64,000 bases of DNA from Pseudomonas putida (GTDB lineage Bacteria > Pseudomonadota > Gammaproteobacteria > Pseudomonadales > Pseudomonadaceae), in the NCBI GenBank assembly GCA_029953615.1, contig CP124529.1:5110494-5174493 (forward strand), given 5' to 3'. Shown here piece by piece: positions 35,179 through 43,768 of this stretch. Position numbers and translations under genes: made by a program. Below the pieces are notes generated by a model. That model worked only from the letters and a program-made list of their open reading frames with translations, was not told the DNA's origin and did not search any database. The first letter of the stretch is position 1. Every line of letters starts with the position of its first letter.

Positions 35179-36498
35179 ATGAACATGTACCATGATGCCG
35201 ATCGTGCCCTGTTGGACCCGATGGAAACCGCCAGTGTCGACGCCTTGCGCCAGCACCAGCTGGAGCGCTTGCGCTGGAGCCTGAAGCACGCCTATGACAA
35301 CGTGCCGCTGTATCGCCAGCGCTTTGCCGAGTGCGGCGCCCACCCCGACGACCTAAAGTGCCTCGAGGACCTGGCGAAGTTTCCCTTCACCGGAAAGAAC
35401 GACCTGCGCGACAACTACCCCTACGGGATGTTCGCCGTACCCCAGCAGGAGGTGGTGCGCCTGCACGCCTCCAGCGGCACCACCGGCAAGCCGACCGTGG
35501 TCGGCTACACCCAGAACGACATCGACACCTGGGCCAATGTGGTCGCTCGTTCGATCCGCGCCGCAGGTGGGCGCAAGGGTGACAAGGTGCATGTTTCCTA
35601 CGGCTACGGCCTGTTCACCGGCGGGCTTGGCGCGCATTACGGGGCCGAGCGCCTGGGCTGTACGGTAATCCCCATGTCCGGTGGCCAGACCGAGAAGCAG
35701 GTGCAGCTGATTCGCGACTTCCAGCCCGACATCATCATGGTCACCCCCTCCTACATGCTCAACCTTGCCGACGAGATAGAGCGCCAGGGCATCGACCCGC
35801 AAGACCTCAAGCTGCGCCTGGGTATATTCGGTGCCGAGCCATGGACCGACGAGCTGCGCCGTTCTATCGAGCAACGGCTGGGTATCGATGCCCTCGACAT
35901 TTATGGCCTTTCGGAAATCATGGGGCCTGGGGTGGCGATGGAGTGCATCGAAACCAAGGATGGCCCGACCATCTGGGAAGATCACTTCTACCCCGAGATC
36001 ATCGACCCAGTTACCGGCGCGGTGCTGCCGGACGGCCAACTGGGCGAACTGGTGTTCACCTCGCTGACCAAGGAAGCGTTGCCAATGGTGCGCTACCGCA
36101 CGCGTGACCTCACTCGCCTGCTACCCGGCACCGCACGGCCGATGCGCCGGATCGGCAAGATCACCGGCCGCAGCGATGACATGCTGATCATTCGCGGGGT
36201 CAACGTGTTCCCGACACAGATCGAGGAACAGGTCCTGAAAATAAAACAGCTTTCAGAACTCTATGAGATTCACTTGTATCGCAATGGCAACCTGGACAGT
36301 GTCGAGGTGCATGTGGAACTGCGTGCCGAGTGCCAGCACCTCGATGAAGCCCAGCGCAAGCTTGTGGTTGGCGAACTGAGCAAACAGATCAAGACCTACA
36401 TTGGCATCAGCACCCAAGTGCACCTGCAGCCCTGCGGCGCGCTCAAGCGTTCCGAGGGCAAGGCCTGCCACGTGTTCGACAAACGGTTGGCCAGCTGA
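35179..36498 (+). CDS. paaK: Phenylacetate-CoA ligase PaaK
   Basis: This 439-residue AMP-forming ligase activates phenylacetate to phenylacetyl-CoA, the first step and the inducer of the pathway. It shows the ATP-binding loop LHASSGTTGKPTVVG (about 95-110), the YGLSE motif (about 240-246) and the RTRDLTRLLPG region with a C-terminal Lys-containing segment. Length is typical (about 435). It lies 121 bases after paaJ and is followed by a strong terminator at 36519, so it ends this block. Confidence 0.96.
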   Translation: MNMYHDADRALLDPMETASVDALRQHQLERLRWSLKHAYDNVPLYRQRFAECGAHPDDLKCLEDLAKFPFTGKNDLRDNYPYGMFAVPQQEVVRLHASSGTTGKPTVVGYTQNDIDTWANVVARSIRAAGGRKGDKVHVSYGYGLFTGGLGAHYGAERLGCTVIPMSGGQTEKQVQLIRDFQPDIIMVTPSYMLNLADEIERQGIDPQDLKLRLGIFGAEPWTDELRRSIEQRLGIDALDIYGLSEIMGPGVAMECIETKDGPTIWEDHFYPEIIDPVTGAVLPDGQLGELVFTSLTKEALPMVRYRTRDLTRLLPGTARPMRRIGKITGRSDDMLIIRGVNVFPTQIEEQVLKIKQLSELYEIHLYRNGNLDSVEVHVELRAECQHLDEAQRKLVVGELSKQIKTYIGISTQVHLQPCGALKRSEGKACHVFDKRLAS

Positions 36499-36518
36499 TT
36501 CATTCGGCTGCCTCTTCG

Positions 36519-36546
36519 GCCCCGGCATTGTCCGGGGCTTTTTTTT
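36519..36546 (+). terminator. Rho-independent terminator after paaK
   Basis: A perfect 7-bp GCCCCGG/CCGGGGC stem with a 6-base loop is followed by a run of eight T (36539-36546), 21 bases after the paaK stop. This is a classical intrinsic terminator separating the paaF-K block from paaA. Confidence 0.85.
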
Positions 36547-36560
36547 GCGTTTTTTCGGCT

Positions 36561-36654
36561 GGCCTCTTCGCGGGCTCGCCCGCTCCCACAGGAAATGAAG
36601 TGAAGCCTAGGCCCGCGCGGTCTCTGTGGGAGCGGGCAGGTCCGCGAAGAGGCC
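36561..36654. repeat. REP-type inverted pair
   Basis: Two imperfect copies of the P. putida REP core, each ending in a CTCCCACAG or CTGTGGGAG box and carrying GGCCTCTTCGCGG / CCGCGAAGAGGCC arms, face each other around a short spacer. It lies between paaK's terminator and the paaA promoter. Confidence 0.8.
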
Positions 36655-36660
36655 GAATGT

Positions 36661-36720
36661 GATACACAAATCTTATTTGATACACATAAAACTGTTTGAC
36701 GTTATGTTTTGTATCGCTTA
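36661..36720. promoter_or_regulatory. paaA promoter region with candidate PaaX boxes
   Basis: Two direct GATACACA copies (36661-36668 and 36679-36686) and a GTATC at the far end (36711-36715), with CACAAATCTTATTTGATAC between. This resembles the segment upstream of paaY. The AT-rich stretch probably contains the promoter of the paaABCDE block and PaaX sites. No footprint evidence is available. Confidence 0.5.
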
Positions 36721-36754
36721 CAAATGACTCATGCCTTAGCAGGAGTCGCAGCAC

Positions 36755-37744
36755 ATGTACGCACAGCTAGTGGAAACCGGAGTCAAGCGCGTCAAGTCAC
36801 TGGAAGAGATGTCGCCCGAAGAGCGCAACTTCCAGGAAAAGATCGACGCCGAAATCAAGATCGAAGCCAAGAACTGGATGCCCGAGGCCTATCGCCAGAC
36901 CTTGATCCGGCAGATCTCCCAGCACGCCCACTCGGAAATCGTCGGCATGCTCCCCGAAGGCAACTGGGTCACCCGCGCCCCCAGCCTCAAGCGCAAGCTG
37001 CAGCTGATGGCCAAGATCCAGGACGAAGCCGGCCACGGCCTGTACCTGTACAGCGCCATGGAAACCCTGGGCGCCGACCGTGACGAAGAAATCGCCAAGC
37101 TGCACAGCGGCAAGGCCAAGTACTCGAGCATTTTCAACTACCCCACCCTTAGCTGGGCCGACATGGGCGCCGTGGGCTGGCTGGTGGATGGCGCCGCCAT
37201 CGTCAACCAGGTGGTGCTGCAGCGCACCTCCTACGGCCCGTACTCGCGCGCCATGATCCGCATCTGCAAGGAAGAGAGCTTCCACCAGCGCCAGGGCTAC
37301 GAAATCCTCCTGACCATGATGCGCCACGGCACCCAAGCCCAGCGGGACATGGTCCAGGACGCGATAAACCGACTGTGGTGGCCGGCCCTGATGATGTTCG
37401 GCCCCAGCGACGAGCATTCCCCCAACAGCGCCCAGTCCATGGCCTGGAAAATCAAGCGCCAGACCAACGATGAACTGCGCCAGCGCTTCATCGACCAGAC
37501 CGTGCCGCAGCTCGAGCTGCTCGGCTGCACCGCCCCCGACCCCGAGCTGAAGTGGAATGCCGAGCGCGGCCACTACGACTTCGGCGAAATCCAGTGGGAC
37601 GAGTTCTACGAAGTGATCAAGGGCAATGGCCCATGCAACCAGGAACGTGTCGCCACCCGGCGCAAGGCCATTGAGGACGGTGCCTGGGTACGCGAGGCCG
37701 CCGTGGCCTACGCGCGCAAGCAACAGAACAAGAACGCCGCCTGA
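36755..37744 (+). CDS. paaA: 1,2-phenylacetyl-CoA epoxidase subunit PaaA
   Basis: This 329-residue protein is the catalytic alpha subunit of the ring-1,2-phenylacetyl-CoA epoxidase, a di-iron enzyme. The iron ligands lie in the helical bundle: Glu/His in [13 protein letters not shown] (about residues 85-97) and Glu/His in [14 protein letters not shown] (about 170-183). It forms a complex with PaaC and, with electrons from PaaE, oxygenates the aromatic ring. ATG at 36755 has AGGAG upstream. It opens the second paa block, directly after the candidate PaaX boxes. Confidence 0.97.
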   Translation: MYAQLVETGVKRVKSLEEMSPEERNFQEKIDAEIKIEAKNWMPEAYRQTLIRQISQHAHSEIVGMLPEGNWVTRAPSLKRKLQLMAKIQDEAGHGLYLYSAMETLGADRDEEIAKLHSGKAKYSSIFNYPTLSWADMGAVGWLVDGAAIVNQVVLQRTSYGPYSRAMIRICKEESFHQRQGYEILLTMMRHGTQAQRDMVQDAINRLWWPALMMFGPSDEHSPNSAQSMAWKIKRQTNDELRQRFIDQTVPQLELLGCTAPDPELKWNAERGHYDFGEIQWDEFYEVIKGNGPCNQERVATRRKAIEDGAWVREAAVAYARKQQNKNAA

Positions 37745-37769
37745 GCGGCGATTGATGCGGAGATCGAAA

Positions 37770-38051
37770 ATGTCTGTCTGGACCCTCTACGAAGTGTTCG
37801 TGCGCAGCAAGCACGGACTTAACCACAAGCATGTCGGCAGCGTGCACGCCGCCGATGCCGCCATGGCCATCGAAAACGCCCGTGAGCTGTACACCCGCCG
37901 CAGCGAAGGCGTGAGCCTGTGGGTGGTGCCTTCGGTACTGATCACCGCCTCTTCCCCGGACGAGAAAGACCCGCTGTTCGCCCCGGCAGACGACAAGGTC
38001 TACCGCCATGCCAGCTTCTACGAACTGCCCGACGAAGTCGGACACATGTGA
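37770..38051 (+). CDS. paaB: 1,2-phenylacetyl-CoA epoxidase subunit PaaB
   Basis: This 93-residue protein has the typical PaaB start SVWTLYEVFVRSKHGLNHKH and the ARELYTRRSEGVSLWVVPS segment. PaaB bridges PaaA-PaaC dimers in the epoxidase complex and is needed for its assembly. I chose the ATG at 37770 because it gives the usual length; the open frame upstream overlaps paaA without homology. It follows paaA by 25 bases and precedes paaC by 8 bases. Confidence 0.96.
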   Translation: MSVWTLYEVFVRSKHGLNHKHVGSVHAADAAMAIENARELYTRRSEGVSLWVVPSVLITASSPDEKDPLFAPADDKVYRHASFYELPDEVGHM

Positions 38052-38059
38052 GGTTGGCC

Positions 38060-38818
38060 ATGCACAACGAAGCTCTTGTCCCCTACCTGCTGCTGCTCGG
38101 CGATAGTGCCTTGGTGCAGGGCCAGCGCCTTTGCGAATGGTGCGGCCGCGCACCGGCCATCGAAGAAGAACTGGCCCTGATGAACGTCGGTCTCGACCTG
38201 GTCGGCCAGGCGCGCAACTGGCTGGACTATGCCGCCGAGCTGCTCGATGACGGCCGTGACGCCGACGCCCTGGCCTTCCGCCGTGACGAGCGGGCCTATC
38301 GCAACCTGCTGCTGGTCGAACAGCCCAACGGCGATTTCGCCGTGACCATGACCAAGCAGTTCTTTTATGACGCCTGGCATTTCGCCGTGCTTCAGGGCCT
38401 GGTCGGCTCGAACGACGAGCGTATCGCCGGTATCGCCGGCAAGGCCCTGAAGGAAGTCACCTACCACCTGCGCCGCTCCAGCGAGTGGGTACAACGGCTG
38501 GGCGGGGGCACCGAAGAAAGCCGCCAACGCATGCTCGCGGCCATTCCGGCGCTGTGGCGTTTCACTGTCGAACTGGCCGCCGGTAGCGACAATGAAGTGC
38601 TCCTGGCGCAAGCAGGTGTCGCTGCCGACCCCGCCGCCGTCGGCGCGGCCTGGCTCAAGCAGGTTGGCGAGACCTTCGCTTCGGTCGAGCTGCCGCTGCC
38701 CAAGGCCGCCAGCCACTTTTACCTGGACGGTCGCAAAGGCCTGCACACCGAGCACCTGGGCCTGCTGCTGGCCGAGATGCAGTTCCTGCCGAGGGCGTAC
38801 CCCGATGCAACCTGGTGA
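38060..38818 (+). CDS. paaC: 1,2-phenylacetyl-CoA epoxidase subunit PaaC
   Basis: This 252-residue protein is PaaC, the structural beta subunit that pairs with PaaA. It has a ferritin-like helical fold without a full set of iron ligands; WCGRAPAIEEELALMNVGLD and the HLRRSSEWVQRLGGGTEES segment are typical. Length is as expected. It starts at 38060 soon after paaB's stop, and its 3' end overlaps paaD by 14 bases, showing close coupling in the epoxidase operon. Confidence 0.96.
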   Translation: MHNEALVPYLLLLGDSALVQGQRLCEWCGRAPAIEEELALMNVGLDLVGQARNWLDYAAELLDDGRDADALAFRRDERAYRNLLLVEQPNGDFAVTMTKQFFYDAWHFAVLQGLVGSNDERIAGIAGKALKEVTYHLRRSSEWVQRLGGGTEESRQRMLAAIPALWRFTVELAAGSDNEVLLAQAGVAADPAAVGAAWLKQVGETFASVELPLPKAASHFYLDGRKGLHTEHLGLLLAEMQFLPRAYPDATW

Positions 38819-39338
38819 GCTGATTGCCGGCGACCGTGGCGCCCGCGCGCCACGCGGCGACGACCTGGCCCGAGCCTGGGCGGTACTGGCCCAGGTCATG
38901 GACCCGGAAGTGCCCGTGGTCAGCGTGGTCGATCTGGGGATCGTGCGCGACCTCGGCTGGCACGGCGGCCACCTGCACCTGGTCGTCACGCCGACCTACT
39001 CCGGTTGCCCGGCCACCGAGGTGATCGAGGGCGATATCCGCCAGGCGCTGGAGCAGGCCGGTTTTCCCGCGCCGGTTCTTGAGCGCCGGCTGACCCCGGC
39101 CTGGAGCACCGACTGGATCAGCGAACTGGGCCGCGAGCGCCTGCGCGCCTACGGCATCGCCCCGCCACAGGGCAGCGCCAGCAAGCGCAGCCTGCTCGGC
39201 GAGGCGCCGCAGGTGTGCTGCCCGCAGTGCGGCAGCGCCCATACCGAATTGCTCAGCCAGTTCGGCTCCACGGCCTGCAAGGCGCTGTACCGCTGCCGCG
39301 AGTGCCTGGAGCCGTTCGACTATTTCAAATGCATTTGA
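38805..39338 (+). CDS. paaD: Epoxidase maturation protein PaaD
   Basis: This 177-residue protein has an N-terminal MIP18/SufT-like (DUF59) domain (DPEVPVVSVVDLGIVRDL, then TPTYSGCPATEVIEG) and a C-terminal Cys-rich, zinc-ribbon-like end (CCPQCGS... YRCRECLEPFDYFKC). PaaD is needed for iron-sulfur cluster assembly of the PaaE reductase and maturation of the epoxidase. I chose the ATG at 38805, which overlaps paaC by 14 bases and gives the usual family length. The upstream open frame is not coding. Confidence 0.93.
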   Translation: MQPGELIAGDRGARAPRGDDLARAWAVLAQVMDPEVPVVSVVDLGIVRDLGWHGGHLHLVVTPTYSGCPATEVIEGDIRQALEQAGFPAPVLERRLTPAWSTDWISELGRERLRAYGIAPPQGSASKRSLLGEAPQVCCPQCGSAHTELLSQFGSTACKALYRCRECLEPFDYFKCI

Positions 39339-39353
39339 GCCGTGGAGAATGCC

Positions 39354-40430
39354 ATGAGCCAGTTTCACAGCCTTACCATCAAGCAAGTGCGTAACGAGAC
39401 CCGCGATGCGGTGTCGATTGCCTTCGACGTACCCGAGCACCTGAAGGCACAGTTCCGTTTCACCCAGGGCCAGTACCTGGTCATGCGTACCCAACTGGAC
39501 AACGAAGAAGTCCGCCGTTCCTATTCCATTTGCAGCGCCGTGCAGGACGGCGAGCTGCGTGTGGCGGTAAAGCGCGTGCCTGGCGGGCGTTTCTCGGCAT
39601 TTGCCAATGACCTGCTCAAGGCCGGCCAGCAGCTGGACGTGATGCCGCCGTCGGGCAGCTTCTTCGTGCCGCTCGATCCGGCCCGCCGGGGCAACTACCT
39701 CGGCGTGGCTGCCGGCAGCGGCATTACCCCGATTTTGTCGATCATCGCCACGACGCTGGCCAGTGAACCACACAGCCGCTTCACCTTGCTGTACGGCAAC
39801 CGCTCCAGCTCCGGCGCACTGTTCCGCGACAAGCTGGAAGACCTGAAAAACCGTTACCTCGACCGCCTGAACCTGATTTTCGTGTTCAGCCGCGAACAAC
39901 AGGATGTTGACCTGTACAACGGTCGCATCGATGCCGACAAGTGCGGGCAGTTGTTCTCGCGCTGGCTGGACGTTGCCAGCCTGGATGCAGCGTTCATCTG
40001 CGGCCCGCAGGCAATGACCGAGACCGTACGCGACAGCCTGCGTGCCAATGGCCTGGCCAAGGAACGCATCCATTTCGAGCTGTTTGCCGCCGCCGGTAAT
40101 GAAGCCCGTCGTGAAGCCCGCGAGGCCGCGCGCCAGGTGGACTCGGCGCTCAGCCACATCACCGTGATCAGCGACGGCCGCGCCCTCACCTTCGACCTGC
40201 CACGCAACACCCGGAACGTGCTGGACGCCGGCAACGCCATCGGCGCCGAACTGCCTTATTCGTGCAAAGCCGGCGTGTGCTCGACCTGCAAGTGCCGGGT
40301 TATCGAGGGCGAAGTGGAAATGGACAGCAACCATGCCCTGGAGGACTACGAAGTAGCGGCCGGGTATGTGCTGTCGTGCCAGAGCTACCCGGTGAGCGAC
40401 AAGGTGGTCCTCGATTTCGACCAACTCTGA
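39354..40430 (+). CDS. paaE: 1,2-phenylacetyl-CoA epoxidase reductase PaaE
   Basis: This 358-residue protein is the reductase of the epoxidase. The N-terminal FAD-binding domain has RRSYSICS (about residues 45-52), the NAD-binding half has GVAAGSGITPILS (near 118-130), and the C-terminal 2Fe-2S plant-type ferredoxin domain has CKAGVCSTCKCR plus a distant Cys (CQSYP). It passes electrons from NADPH to PaaABC. ATG at 39354 has GGAG upstream. It closes the paaABCDE run and is followed by a REP pair. Confidence 0.96.
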   Translation: MSQFHSLTIKQVRNETRDAVSIAFDVPEHLKAQFRFTQGQYLVMRTQLDNEEVRRSYSICSAVQDGELRVAVKRVPGGRFSAFANDLLKAGQQLDVMPPSGSFFVPLDPARRGNYLGVAAGSGITPILSIIATTLASEPHSRFTLLYGNRSSSGALFRDKLEDLKNRYLDRLNLIFVFSREQQDVDLYNGRIDADKCGQLFSRWLDVASLDAAFICGPQAMTETVRDSLRANGLAKERIHFELFAAAGNEARREAREAARQVDSALSHITVISDGRALTFDLPRNTRNVLDAGNAIGAELPYSCKAGVCSTCKCRVIEGEVEMDSNHALEDYEVAAGYVLSCQSYPVSDKVVLDFDQL

Positions 40431-40444
40431 AACCGCGTCGCCTT

Positions 40445-40532
40445 TTTCGCGGGCGCGCCCGCTCCCACAGGAATAGCACAAGCCTCAGGCACACCGCCGC
40501 ACCTGTGGGAGCGGGCATACCCGCGAAGAGGC
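40445..40532. repeat. REP-type inverted pair
   Basis: A REP core (TTCGCGGGCGCGCCCGCTCCCACAG-like, 40446-40470) faces an inverse copy (CTGTGGGAGCGGGC...CCGCGAAGAGG). It fills the space between paaE and the transporter genes. Confidence 0.75.
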
Positions 40533-40599
40533 CCTGAGCAACACCGCAACACCCGCGTGACCTCAACAAAACAATTACAACACCCAGAGATCGCAACCC

Positions 40600-40908
40600 A
40601 TGACACCCGAACGCATCGAAAGCATCGCCAACCACCCCGACTTCCAGCACCTGGTGCAGCGCAAACGCCGCCTCAACGGCAGCCTGACCCTGGCCATGCT
40701 GGTGATCTACTACGGCTTCGTCCTGCTGGTGGCGTTCTCCCCCAGCACCCTCGGCCAGTCCCTCAGCGGTGGCGTCACCACCGTCGGCATGCTGGTGGGC
40801 GTATTGATGGTGCTGCTGTCTTTCGCCCTGACCGGTATCTACGTGCACCGCGCCAACAACGTGCTCGACCCGCTCAACGACAAGGTCAAGCAGGAGTGCG
40901 CACAATGA
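40600..40908 (+). CDS. DUF485 membrane protein next to PaaL
   Basis: This 102-residue protein has two membrane segments (about residues 27-48 and 60-82) and belongs to DUF485, the small partner found beside ActP-like symporters (as in E. coli yjcH-actP). It shows the family pattern with a charged N-terminus, [11 protein letters not shown], and a C-terminal [11 protein letters not shown]. The stop overlaps the start of the permease gene (ATGA, 40905-40908), so the two are coupled. Its role is not established. The leader upstream is CA-rich. Confidence 0.88.
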   Translation: MTPERIESIANHPDFQHLVQRKRRLNGSLTLAMLVIYYGFVLLVAFSPSTLGQSLSGGVTTVGMLVGVLMVLLSFALTGIYVHRANNVLDPLNDKVKQECAQ

Positions 40909-42467
40909 ACTGGACCGCCATCTCGATGTTCATGGTGTTCGTCTGCTTCACCCTGCTGGTCACCCGCTGGGCCGCCATGCGCACCCGCTCGGCCAGCGAC
41001 TTCTACACCGCCGGCGGTGGCCTGACCGGCATGCAGAACGGCCTGGCGATCGCCGGTGACATGATCAGTGCCGCATCGTTCCTGGGCATTTCGGCGATGA
41101 TGTTCATGAACGGCTACGACGGCCTGCTGTATGCCCTGGGCGTACTGGCCGGCTGGCCGATCATCCTGTTCCTGATTGCCGAACGCCTGCGTAACCTGGG
41201 CAAGTACACCTTCGCCGACGTGGTCAGCTACCGCCTGGCGCAAACCCCGGTGCGCCTGACCTCGGCCTTTGGCACGCTGGTGGTGGCGCTGATGTACCTG
41301 GTGGCGCAGATGGTCGGTGCCGGCAAGCTGATCGAACTGCTGTTCGGCATCAGCTACCTGTACGCGGTGATGCTGGTCGGCGTGCTGATGGTCGCCTACG
41401 TCACCTTCGGCGGCATGCTCGCCACCACCTGGGTACAGATCATCAAGGCGGTAATGCTGCTGTCGGGCACCAGCTTCATGGCCTTCATGGTGCTCAAGCA
41501 TTTCGGCTTCAGCACCGAGGCGATGTTCGCCAGCGCCGTGGCCGTGCATGCCAAGGGCCAGGCGATCATGGCCCCGGGCGGCTTGCTGTCCAACCCGGTG
41601 GATGCCATTTCCCTGGGCCTGGGCATGATGTTCGGGACCGCCGGGCTGCCGCATATCCTGATGCGTTTCTTCACCGTCAGCGATGCCAAGGAAGCGCGCA
41701 AGAGCGTGTTCTATGCCACCGGGTTCATCGGCTACTTCTACCTGCTGCTGATCGTCATCGGCTTTGGTGCCATCGTCATGGTCGGCACCGAGCCGTCCTA
41801 CCGTGACGCCACCGGCGCGATCATCGGCGGCGGCAACATGGTCGCTGTGCACCTGGCCCAGGCCGTGGGTGGCAATCTGTTCCTCGGCTTCATCTCCGCC
41901 GTTGCCTTCGCCACCATCCTGGCGGTGGTCGCCGGCCTGGCGCTGTCCGGTGCATCGGCCGTTTCCCACGACCTGTATGCCTGCGTGGTGCGCCAGGGCA
42001 AAGCCAGCGAGCAGGAGGAAATGCGCGTGTCGCGTCTCGCCACCCTGCTGATCGGCCTGCTGGCGGTCATTCTTGGCCTGATGTTCGAGTCGCAGAACAT
42101 CGCCTTCCTCTCCGGCCTGGTGCTGGCCGTGGCCGCGTCGGTCAACTTCCCGGTGCTGCTGCTCTCGATGTTCTGGAAAGGCCTGACCACCCGCGGCGCG
42201 GTGTGCGGCAGCATGGCCGGCCTGGTCTCGGCGGTGCTGCTGGTGGTGCTGGGCCCGGCGGTGTGGGTCAACGTGCTGCATAACGAAACAGCGCTGTTCC
42301 CCTACAGCAACCCGGCGCTGTTCTCCATGAGCCTGGCCTTCCTCGGCGCCTGGGTGTTCTCCGTCACCGACAGCTCCGAACGCGCCAGCCAGGAACGTGG
42401 CCGCTACCTGGCCCAGTTCATCCGCTCCATGACCGGAATCGGCGCTGCCGGCGCCAGCAAGCACTGA
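40905..42467 (+). CDS. paaL: Phenylacetate permease PaaL (SSS-family symporter)
   Basis: This 520-residue protein is a sodium:solute symporter with about 13 membrane segments, close to acetate permease Act[28 protein letters not shown] (residues about 29-55, here shortened) is a conserved sodium-site region. In P. putida the corresponding gene takes up phenylacetate across the inner membrane. It begins at 40905, overlapping DUF485's stop, and precedes the OprD-like porin gene, so outer and inner membrane uptake are encoded together. Confidence 0.92.
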   Translation: MNWTAISMFMVFVCFTLLVTRWAAMRTRSASDFYTAGGGLTGMQNGLAIAGDMISAASFLGISAMMFMNGYDGLLYALGVLAGWPIILFLIAERLRNLGKYTFADVVSYRLAQTPVRLTSAFGTLVVALMYLVAQMVGAGKLIELLFGISYLYAVMLVGVLMVAYVTFGGMLATTWVQIIKAVMLLSGTSFMAFMVLKHFGFSTEAMFASAVAVHAKGQAIMAPGGLLSNPVDAISLGLGMMFGTAGLPHILMRFFTVSDAKEARKSVFYATGFIGYFYLLLIVIGFGAIVMVGTEPSYRDATGAIIGGGNMVAVHLAQAVGGNLFLGFISAVAFATILAVVAGLALSGASAVSHDLYACVVRQGKASEQEEMRVSRLATLLIGLLAVILGLMFESQNIAFLSGLVLAVAASVNFPVLLLSMFWKGLTTRGAVCGSMAGLVSAVLLVVLGPAVWVNVLHNETALFPYSNPALFSMSLAFLGAWVFSVTDSSERASQERGRYLAQFIRSMTGIGAAGASKH

Positions 42468-42486
42468 CCATCAGGGAAGAACAACC

Positions 42487-43740
42487 ATGTCGGGTAAAAC
42501 AACAACAATGAACCGCACGCACTTCATTTCGGCCGCCTGGCTGGCCACCCTCGCCCTGCCGCTGCCGGCCATGGCAGATTTCATCGGCGACAGCCACGCC
42601 CGGCTTGAGCTGCGCAACCACTACCTCAACCGCGACTTCCGCCAGAGCAACGCGCCGCAGGCCAAGGCCGAGGAATGGGGCCAGGGCTTTACCGCCAAGC
42701 TGGAGTCGGGCTTCACCGACGGCCCGGTCGGCTTTGGTGTCGACGCCATGGGCCAGCTGGGCATCAAGCTCGACTCCAGCCGCGACCGCCGCAATACCGG
42801 CCTGCTGCCGTTCGGCCCGAACAGCCACGAACCGGTCGATGACTACAGCGAACTGGGCCTGACCGGCAAGGTGCGGGTGGCCAAGAGCACCCTGCGCCTG
42901 GGTACCTTGCAACCGATCCTGCCGGTGGTGGTGTACAACGACACCCGCCTGCTGGCCTCCACGTTCCAAGGTGGGCTGCTCACCAGCCAGGACCTGGCCG
43001 GCCTGACCTTCAACGCTGGCCGCCTGACCAAGGCCAACCTGCGTGATTCCTCTGGCCGCGACGACATCGGCTACGGCGCCGCCAGCAGCGACCACCTGGA
43101 CTTCGGTGGCGGCAGCTACGCCATCACCCCGCAAACCAGCGTCAGCTACTACTACGCCAAGCTCGAAGACATCTACCGCCAGCACTTCGTCGGCCTGATC
43201 GATACCCGCCCACTGGGCGAAGGCGTGAGCCTGCGCACCGACCTGCGCTACTTCGACAGCCGCAACGACGGCGCCGAGCGTGCCGGCAACATCGACAACC
43301 GCAACTTCAACGCCATGTTCACCCTCGGCGTACGGGCCCACAAGTTCACCGCGGCCTGGCAGCAGATGTCCGGCGACAGTGCCTTCCCGTTCGTGAACGG
43401 CGGCGACCCGTTCACCGTCAACCTGGTCACCTACAACACTTTCACCCGCGCCGGGCTGGACTCCTGGCAAGTGCGCTACGACTACGACTTCGTCGCCATG
43501 GGTATCCCCGGCCTGAGCTTCATGACCCGCTACACCGATGGCCGCCACGCCGAAACCGCCACCGTCAGCAATGGCCGTGAGCGTGAGCGCGACACCGACA
43601 TCACCTACGTCATCCAGAGCGGCCCGTTCAAGGACGTCAGCCTGCGCTGGCGCAACGTTACCTTCCGTTCCGGCAATGGCCTGACCAACGCCGTGGACGA
43701 AAACCGCCTGATCATCGGCTACACCGTGGCGCTGTGGTAA
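42487..43740 (+). CDS. paaM: OprD-family phenylacetate porin
   Basis: This 417-residue outer-membrane protein has a signal peptide ending near AMA (residue 30) and then an OprD/OccK-type 18-strand beta-barrel pattern with a conserved [14 protein letters not shown] start and a C-terminal Trp. It should form a specific channel for phenylacetate, matching PhaK of P. putida. The start at 42487 has GGGAAG upstream. A second ATG at 42508 also gives a good signal peptide. AAAACAACAACAA (42496-42508) lies between the two ATGs. The symbol follows Pseudomonas usage and is the least certain part. Confidence 0.9.
   Translation: MSGKTTTMNRTHFISAAWLATLALPLPAMADFIGDSHARLELRNHYLNRDFRQSNAPQAKAEEWGQGFTAKLESGFTDGPVGFGVDAMGQLGIKLDSSRDRRNTGLLPFGPNSHEPVDDYSELGLTGKVRVAKSTLRLGTLQPILPVVVYNDTRLLASTFQGGLLTSQDLAGLTFNAGRLTKANLRDSSGRDDIGYGAASSDHLDFGGGSYAITPQTSVSYYYAKLEDIYRQHFVGLIDTRPLGEGVSLRTDLRYFDSRNDGAERAGNIDNRNFNAMFTLGVRAHKFTAAWQQMSGDSAFPFVNGGDPFTVNLVTYNTFTRAGLDSWQVRYDYDFVAMGIPGLSFMTRYTDGRHAETATVSNGRERERDTDITYVIQSGPFKDVSLRWRNVTFRSGNGLTNAVDENRLIIGYTVALW
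42496..42508 (+). promoter_or_regulatory. CA-rich motif, candidate Crc/Hfq target in porin mRNA
   Basis: AAAACAACAACAA contains the AAnAAnAA repeat (AACAACAA) that Hfq with Crc binds to repress translation in Pseudomonas. It lies just inside the porin reading frame and next to a second possible ATG. This would make porin production subject to catabolite repression; that is inference. Confidence 0.4.
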
Positions 43741-43768
43741 CAGCGCCCCTCAGCATTTGGAGAACAGC

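Noticed and set aside
36561..36654. Possible CRISPR-like repeat pairs
   Set aside because: The repeats here and at four other sites are inverted REP pairs without regular spacers or cas genes.
38655..40481. Long minus-strand frame opposite paaC, paaD and paaE
   Set aside because: It has no domain or ribosome site and overlaps three conserved genes of the epoxidase operon.
40839..42464. Minus-strand frame opposite paaL
   Set aside because: Its His- and Gln-rich translation is typical of antisense of membrane protein genes; no family is visible.
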